Source of the DNA: Channa striata
Taxonomy: Eukaryota > Chordata > Actinopteri > Anabantiformes > Channidae
NCBI GenBank assembly: GCA_033026295.1
Contig: CM065175.1
Location: forward strand, 26,941,375 to 27,005,374
DNA: 64,000 nucleotides
Direction: 5' to 3'
A model generated the notes under the pieces. That model was not told the DNA's origin. It saw only the letters and a program-made list of their open reading frames with translations, and did no database searches. A program made the translations under genes and the position numbers. Numbering within the stretch: the first letter of the stretch is position 1; the number at the start of each line of letters is the position of its first letter. Positions 56,501-64,000 of the stretch are shown piece by piece.

Positions 56501-58083
56501 TTTTAGTTTGGCTGAGGTTTAATTTCTTATTTTTTTCCCTGTTTCACCAAAACTCTGACTGGAAAAATACGGTGACATTTCAGCTCCTCTGTACAGTCAC
56601 ACTATGTGGGACAATGAGAAAAGACGATGGATGCAGGTCCTGCACAACAGATTGTGCTTTGCTCCACAGTGGCTTTGGGTCCAAATGCATCTGCTTTGCA
56701 TGTCTTTCTGGACATTGTGTGGATTCTTGCAGTAATGTTGTTCCATCCTAAACGTGCTGCGTGTCTCTGTCTCTGTGTAGACACTTTCACTAACGCATCT
56801 ATGAAACACAACCTCATTCAAGTCACATATTAAAGACTTCTTGCCCTAAAATTATCGTTTCACAAACTACGTTGGAGGAAAAAAAAAGAGGGAGCAGTTT
56901 TCTACCTGCAACACCTGCTCTGCATCCATCTGCTTTTACTTATTCTCTGCAGCAAAAAGCTGCTGTAACTGCAATTCAACGCGTTCGACTCAAATGGAGG
57001 ATGAGAGTTTTAGCTGAAACAGCTGATTTCATAACAGTAACTTCCCTTTTTAACGGGCAGTGTGCAACAATGGAGAGCTCACATGCACACACACACACAC
57101 ACGCCGCTCTCGAAATACATACTGGAAAGCCCAGAGAAGTGATTTCCTCACTGACACAGTGCACTGCGGTACATTAGTTCACTCGGTGTCAAAATAACCA
57201 GCTGCTCCATTTCTCTATGCACCAGGCTTTTCTCTGTCCACATTAAAATCAGTTTTGATTTGATGCTCAGATTACTGTGAGTAACAACAGCAGAACTGTC
57301 CAAAGAGACAAGCAACAGTAGCTTCGCCTGGAATGTTTTCCTGCTCCTCCTGGGGCATCCTCAGGAGTTGCCACGCTAGACAGGACACATAATCTCTTCT
57401 GCACATTCTGGGTCGACCCAAAGAACCATGAACGTCCAGGAGGCATCTCGATAAGATGACTGAACCTACTCAAATGGCTCCTACAGATGTTAAAACTCTC
57501 TGTCTCGGTCTGAATCTGTTCATCTGAACACAATCATTTCCACCTCGTGTTTTTCTGGATCATTCTAACTTAGTAATCGATAGATTGGTGCTGCTCTAAT
57601 AACGTCAGTGCCACAGACAAACCAAACATCTGTCCCACAGAATCACATCGTATCTCTCAAAGCTATAACATCACTTGTCTTTGTGAAACCAAATCACCAG
57701 TTATTATGTTCACCGACTCATCTACTAAACTCATGGTTTTGTAGCGGCGAAAACTCGATGCTTGTTACCGCACACAAAAAAGCGAAGCCTGCTGCAGGTA
57801 ATAGTGACGCCACTAATTTGACTGTGACCTTTGTGGCGTGTTCAAGTTCGTTCAGCTCCTTCACAGCTGTGTGCAAAATTGTGCTCTGTGCTCCAACTGG
57901 CCAGACGTCATGATGGCGCATCAGTTCTCCTGTTCTAGTCTAAACACGATAAACCCTGAACCGTGATGTTGGACTCGTTTTTTTAACCGGATATAACTGA
58001 GCTTATATCATGTGGTGGGAAGGCAATATTAGTAATTCAGCTGCATGTACACGTTTGGCTGCATAATAATAAGCTGGTGTAAC

Positions 58084-58104
58084 GGTGTACCTAATAAAAT
58101 GACC
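58084..58104 (+). repeat. Copy of the GTGTACCTAATAAA repeat motif
   Basis: Reads GGTGTACCTAATAAAATGAC then C, the fourth copy of the motif in the window. Confidence 0.5.
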
Positions 58105-60714
58105 ACCGTGTTTTTGTATTGCCTGTTGAGTTTGTTATTTTACCGGGTCGTGTCACTATATGTTATTGTCTTAATTGGTGAGACAAAGCATCCTCCCTAT
58201 ATGGATGATAACAGACGATTTTTTTGGCGCTACAGTACTACTTCCTGTCCTCTAAACACACACAGTGTGTAGTGCAGTGTGCAATGTTCTCTACCAGCTG
58301 TGCTAAGGCAAGTCTGTCGTATGTAAACTCAGTCACATGAGAAGTTGTGGCGATTAAAATAGCAACTAACCCCAAAGCAGCGGGAGTGAAACTGTTGAGG
58401 ACAGTAGTAAAAGTAGAAATGAGACACCTGGTCGGACAAGCGATATGAGCAATGACAACAGACGCTGAAACCTGCAGCTGTCATCCATTGTCAGCTGTGG
58501 CTTCTCCAAACCCACTTCTCTTTCTGAAACCAGAAATGTGTCATTTACCGTGTGGCATCTGTGGAAAGTAACATAATTCAAATAATTTGTTAATGTACTC
58601 GTTTGTTTTCATTTACAAATGTCAGGAATTTCTACGCTTTTCGAAACATTTACTTTTACAAAATCTGTACGTTTTAGAAAAGCTACTTATTGGTGTGTTT
58701 TGCATCATCGCACAGCTGTCGACTAGCAACGTACAGCATGGTAAAAAACAGAGAGATGGTTTTATTATCTTTAAATAATATAAAAATGACGTGAGGTCCA
58801 ATCAGTGCACAGAAATTCAGTTCGTTAGGTTTTCTTGAATTCAACAAACAGGAGGGTCAGCACTTTCACACATTTATACTTCTGTGTGTGTGTTATTATA
58901 TAGCGGTATAATCAGATTTCCTTTTGCTGACCGTTAATGTCGCTGCTGATGCTGTGATGTGTTGTCAACGCTGGGCGGGGCCGTGCACGGCGACTGCAGG
59001 TGCAGTTTACTTAAAGCCACACCAGAGATCGCACCGACGGGACCGTACGTGTGCGGCGTTCGAGGGTTTGACTGATGGTCCATTCCAGTTACACTGGTCT
59101 TCTTCGTTGGTCTTAGACGTCGTCCTGGTCTTAGAGTAGTACATGTGTAATTGTTTTTATTTTGTTTTTATGAAATTGTTGCGTTAGTTATTTTATTATC
59201 ATCATCACTATGATCTTTGACGTGTGAGCACATGATAAATCTACAGCATCTTTTTATTCCTCCTTTAGATGTAGGCTGCAGAAAGTAATGAAGCTGTTCA
59301 CACAGAGCTGCGGTGCAAATGGTCACAAGCTGAAAATGTTGAGGTCTACAACCATAAGCATCATCTGGGTAAGTGTCTGCTCAAAAGAGGAAGTAGTTCA
59401 GCTCATTTCCTTCACGCTTCAGGAAATGGAGCACACAGGACGTGCTGAATCCAGGATGAGGTAATGAGTATCAGGTCTTAATGGGACCGTGCAGTTCTGG
59501 GGAAACTCGAAGCGGGTCAGGTCGGGTCGGGTCTGGTTCACCGTCAGCTGTCTTGGGTTTGTCGTCTACAAAGTGTTCGCTAATGCAGCTTTTCCTACGC
59601 TGATTTATAGATCTTAAAGATATTGGCTACAACGGGTTTTACTGTTGATGCACATGGTGGGAAAGTTTTCTGAAGGCGGCAAAAAGTCCTAAAACTAGAT
59701 AAAAGGAACCAAATCAAACTCACATTTCATTATTATAGAAAAGGAACCAATCTTAAATATCCATGTGCATATTTAAGTATGTGAACTCCTGCCTTCACTA
59801 ACAAAAACTCAGACCCGCGCATCGGTTTGAACCAGGAATGTTGGTTGACTTCCTGTGTGCTTCAGGTTTTTCTACAGCGGTGTTCCCCAAACATCCCTAA
59901 AGTGAGCACAGTATTTACATTTATGTATGTATATGGTGTTATGAAAGCTTATGTGGGCTGGACAATCATACATACTGAGCCATTTACAGCCGCCAAGGTC
60001 CACGTGTCCACGGGTAATTAACTAGAGGACTATTTCCCCCAACTCTACCATACCTGTGGATTACCTACATGCTGCCCAATATTTGTGAATGTCCCAGTTA
60101 AAGTGTTCATATCATGTCAATAAGTCCATAAATCAAACTGTGGGCTTGAATCCAAACTTTCAGCAGTGTTTGCGGAGAGACTGCGTGGACACAAATTTTA
60201 GGCTGAGAGAACAAAATTTGAACACGGACATGTAGATGGGGAAGGTAAATACAAACACATCGTATACAATTCATATTTAATGTTCAACTGCCATATACAC
60301 AGGCCTGTGGTATTTTACATGCCCTGTTTACACTGAGAATCTTTGGCACTAATATTCAATAGTGATTATAAAGGATAATCAGGTTCTGTGGGAAACCCTG
60401 AAAAGAAAATTCTCCACGATCGGGATGTTAAAAGATCCCATTTTTTGAAGAAAGCGTGAGTTCATAGACAGATCCTTGAACGTTATCCTGCAGCTCACAA
60501 TTCACAACTCCATCAATAACAAGCAGCCCAGATTCTCATGGAGTGCCAAGCTCGGTCATCATCAAAATAAAAACGCTTGTTATTCAAAGCAGCTCAGCTG
60601 ATACGGCAGTCATCCACAGACCAAAGGATCAGTGGATCAGTGGCGTGAGGCGTTCTCACTTGTGAAGAAATACTCCGTATAACTGGGCAGGGGGTGAAAA
60701 ACGGTCTGCGCTTT

Positions 60715-60905
60715 TTAGCCGTCGGCTTTACACTGATTCTTATCGACCCATTCACGCTCACAATCACACACACACTCACTGACACACCAATGAGGGCAAC
60801 TGAGTGGGGGTTCACAGTGTCATGATACGGACACTTCAACATGTGACCGCAGGAGCCGGGAATCGAACCAACAACCGTGGGATTGGTGGACGCCCGCTCT
60901 CCCCA
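60715..60905. repeat. Teleost dispersed repeat with reverse tRNA-like B box
   Basis: Contains ATTCACGCTCACAATCACAC, GACACTTCAACATGTGACCG, AGGAGCCGGGAATCGAACC, ATTGGTGGACGCCCGCTCTC in the order found in a very common fish repeat. GGAATCGAACC resembles a reversed tRNA B box. Degenerate. Confidence 0.6.
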
Positions 60906-62024
60906 GAACAGCACCAAATTAAAGCTGTTAAAATTTCAAGTTCCCCTTATTAAAAGCGCTTTGTGCCTTAACCGGCGATTTTTCACAAGCCTGAACGAAA
61001 CACCGCTCTCAGCTCCGTCTCCACTCACACCCACTTGTCCCATCTCAACACTTGCCGTCCGCTCTTTGTGTAAAAGAAACCCGTTTCTTACTGTGAGCCT
61101 GTCATCCAGTCGCGTCAGCTTGAACAACGGTCCTCGCCCCCGTGGTCTGCGTGTGGTTCTACCTGAGGAGCCGTCGGGAGCTCTAAGTGTGCGTTTGACA
61201 GTCTGAAAACCTGCCACAGGAAGTCAGCGTTGCTGCAAGGGATTAAAAAATAGAGCTTTCATTTCCAGTTTCTCAGTGAGAGAAAAGCGCAGCTGACTGA
61301 GGCGTAGCTGAAGAGGAAGGAACAGATCAAGAGGGTTTTTTTTCCATCAAGAAGTGGGGCTGACACCTCCACTGCAAACACACAGCGGGGACGTGTGTTC
61401 ACTGGTACGAGGGGCTCAGGACCACAACAGCCTCTTTGTGTCCTTAGTTGGAGCGACAGGACCGTCTCCGAGCACATTCAGTGAGATAATGAAGAGCGAA
61501 CACGGCAGATCAGTGACTGACTGTGAGTCTCAGGCCTGCGAGTGACGTAAACCCACAAATAATTACAGATTAGATCTCATCTCTTGCCAAGATTGTTTCT
61601 GAGGACAACGTTTGTCTCGGCCTCTGTTAGAGCTGCAACTCATGCTCATTTCTAATAAGATTTTCATAAAGACAACCTGAAAAAAAAAAAAATCTGTTTA
61701 CCAAAAGATTCATGGCAATATTTTAACTACACTTCCTTAACTTAATCTATTCGGTTCTTGTGTATGTTTCATATTGGAAGAATTCCAAGACGCCCTTTAT
61801 TCTATATTTTGAATCATTGGCTCGTTGAGGAAAAGTCAAGCTCTGCATCTGTTTAATAAACATTTTTTTCTGCAAAGTATTTTTACGTCTGACAACAGTT
61901 AACGTGTTCGGTTAGATTGAGATTTGTCCTCTACGTAATTTCAGCGTGTTTGCAACAGCACGATCCATATTACTGTTTTTAATTATGAAACTTAATTACT
62001 AAAGTTCTCTCTGGCTTCTTTGTC

Positions 62025-62220
62025 TGACAAAGACACACATCAACCACAGAGAGACTCGAAACAGACCCAAAGAGATAAAAATACTAAAATCTCAAAATCA
62101 CACAAAAAAATCCAAAACAAAATCAGAAAAGTGAAAATGAGCCTATGGGCTCAAAATAAAGGACACACAAAACCACCGCGAAGTCAAAATGATCTCTACG
62201 ACCATAAAGAGACAACAAAC
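62025..62220 (+). repeat. Degenerate minisatellite-like A/C-rich stretch
   Basis: Loosely repeating CAAAGAGA, CACAAAA and TCAAAAT words with strong A/C strand bias. Units are too diverged to define one period by eye. Confidence 0.4.
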
Positions 62221-64000
62221 GTGTTTGTTGTTCTGTGTCACTATTACAGGGGACTTTTGCTGGACTGTCCCCGGCTACTCCACTCATTCACGTAAAACAA
62301 CGTCTTCCTTCTAATATTTAAAAGTCAAATGTGCAGCTAACGCACAAAGATCCAAGTGGTAAATAAATTCTGATGATTATTTTTTAAAGCAACATCTCAA
62401 CGAGTTTGTGACACATTCCTGGAAGCTGCAGGTGAAGAAATGATGCTGATTTCATCACTGATTTATGTCAAAAGGCACAACACGTCAGCGTGGGGGGAAT
62501 TCCAGAGATTCTTTCAGTCCCACTGAGCAAACAGATTTCCCGGCTGACTCACTTCACTCTTCATTAGTAGATTTCAATCCCAGCAGGCTTCAACAATAAA
62601 GCCCAGACAGAAGATTCAGATTCAGACAGAATCATGATTTTTTCTACCCAAGTACGTGAACAAGGACTTTATCACTGTACTTAAAGGGAAACATCACCAG
62701 TTTTTTCAACTTTCCCCCCCCTTGGCTCCAGGAAGTAAATAAAAGCCATAAAATGTTTTTCTGCTTTCCCTAAATTATAATAATTTGATGCTTCTAGATG
62801 GAAAATGAGTGTTACAGTTGAGAAAAGGACATTCCCACATGACCTGCAGTGAAACCGAACCCTGGGGAAAGTGGGCCCAGACCCGACCCCTGATTCTCAG
62901 ACATTAGCTGCCTGGCTGACTGCGTTGTTCTGCAGATGATCTGTGGAAACCGGAGGTCAAACGACCCGTTCCCCTGATGGGGCCCCTGAGCCCTGCCGCA
63001 GTTTGTGCATCTCCCCGCTGCTGCTCCAAAGTCAGACAGAGATCCAGCATCACCACAAAACCGTCGGCGCAGTAAACAGCAATCCTCACTCAGGATTCAG
63101 CGGAGACTCGCCTGCAGCCGGCCTGGATTACTGCAGACGCAGACAGCTGAGCTGAAAGTGGAGGAGCAAACTCCTGCAGGAGATTTAAATATCTGCAGTC
63201 TAAATTTAGGGCGTGCACGGAGCAACACGTGCGGCGAAGCCACATTTCATGACACAAACAACAACCAGAGGACGGAGCAGGAAGCTGAAAACAGGTTTAT
63301 GCGACAGTTGACGGAGAAATAATCGACTGTTTTCCCAGGAACGATTTCTTTGTACAAATACATTTTCAAGCATTGATTCTAAAATTTAAATGGGCTGATG
63401 TTGTCAAAAGTAAGAATCTCACAGTTTTCTCAGTCTACGGTAAAACTGAATATTCTGGATTATGGACTGTTGGTTAATTAAAACACGTAATAGCAGCTTG
63501 AGTTTATACTTTGGTTTTCAGTTTTTTTTTTATGAGAACAAACAAGTCAATAGCAGATTAACATAAAACGTGTTGCTGTTATTGTGAGTACACACATTTA
63601 TTTTATACTCAAAGTTTGTGACGTTTGGCACATTTCAGCCAGCATCGAAGATAATTTCATAGTTCCAGTTATTGCAGGCTCTGTTTGGTTATTAGACTGT
63701 CTTCACTTATCACTTCACTTTATCACTTTGTCATTAAAAAAAAACAACGTAGAAATTTACTCGTTACATTTTAAACTACATTTTATTTTAATTTGAAGAA
63801 GTCTAACACAATATCTAATGATTATGACAGTAGTTTTAATATCTTTTAATTTTTAGCTGTTGCCCAAAAAAGACATTTAGTGATGTCACCTTTTAATGAT
63901 AATTTGTTGAACGCATTGTGCACTGCATCATAAACATCACAATGAAAAACTGAATATGTTTGAATATTGCTCTGCTGGTTCAAAGCAAAACTATTAATAC

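Larger units (their letters stand above)
53546..64000. other. Upstream flank of dennd4b, no supported gene
   Basis: The dennd4b start exon opens with an acceptor about 20 nt before the ATG, so a noncoding first exon and promoter should lie somewhere above. I cannot place them with confidence. A GC box (GGGCGGGGCC) lies near 58973. Open frames up to 231 codons exist (for example 56056-56748 plus), but none resembles a protein or has splice support. Repeats are listed separately. Confidence 0.5.

Noticed and set aside
56056..56751. 231-codon open frame on plus upstream of dennd4b
   Set aside because: Low-complexity composition, no recognisable domain, no matching splice sites or coding neighbours; treated as chance.

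Overview
This is vertebrate nuclear DNA, almost certainly from a teleost fish. Genes are split by short GT-AG introns, dinucleotide repeats are common, and there are remnants of fish-type transposable elements. One gene is a NACHT–LRR–B30.2 receptor of the class expanded in teleosts. I rebuilt five protein-coding genes exon by exon from splice signals and reading frame. In four of them (aste1, the NLR, kiaa0319, dennd4b) the exon lengths add up to an uninterrupted frame from ATG to stop. The fifth, aldh5a1, misses by one base. No operons, CRISPR arrays, functional tRNA genes or rRNA genes were seen.

Layout. (1) 463-4599, minus: aste1, 6 exons, 677 aa. (2) 4600-5190: head-to-head promoter region with a CRE palindrome and two copies of one ISRE-like 12-mer, one beside each gene. 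(3) 5974-11632, plus: an NLR-C-type innate immune receptor (FISNA–NACHT–LRR–PRY/SPRY, 1101 aa) with one GC-AG intron and a His in the Walker B position. (4) 11.6-14.8 kb: repeat-rich spacer with a 178-bp direct duplication, a 63-bp inverted-repeat element, a tRNA-like SINE head and a decayed Penelope-like retroelement. (5) 14930-19995, plus: aldh5a1, succinate-semialdehyde dehydrogenase, 10 exons, with an apparent 1-nt deletion in exon 3. (6) 23579-31843, minus: kiaa0319, 14 coding exons, 777 aa, with only two PKD domains recognisable. (7) 37723-53545, minus: dennd4b, 28 coding exons, 1504 aa, a Rab GEF. (8) 53.5-64 kb: upstream flank of dennd4b with no gene I can support.

The convergent pair aldh5a1–kiaa0319 matches the neighbour relationship known from human 6p22. 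To my knowledge aste1 and dennd4b lie on other human chromosomes, so the window mixes one conserved neighbourhood with rearranged ones. The genes do not form one pathway: aste1 is a nuclease-fold protein, the NLR is an immune sensor, aldh5a1 acts in mitochondrial GABA catabolism, kiaa0319 is a membrane protein linked to neuronal migration, and dennd4b acts in Rab10 membrane traffic. The only local regulatory link visible is the shared ISRE/CRE region between aste1 and the NLR.

I found no convincing new molecular system. The points most worth checking are the aldh5a1 frameshift with a possible compensating splice donor, the ISRE-bearing bidirectional promoter, the Walker B substitution, the short PKD array of kiaa0319, UG-repeat 3' splice sites in dennd4b, and two unassigned splice-flanked segments at 36.8-37.3 kb.
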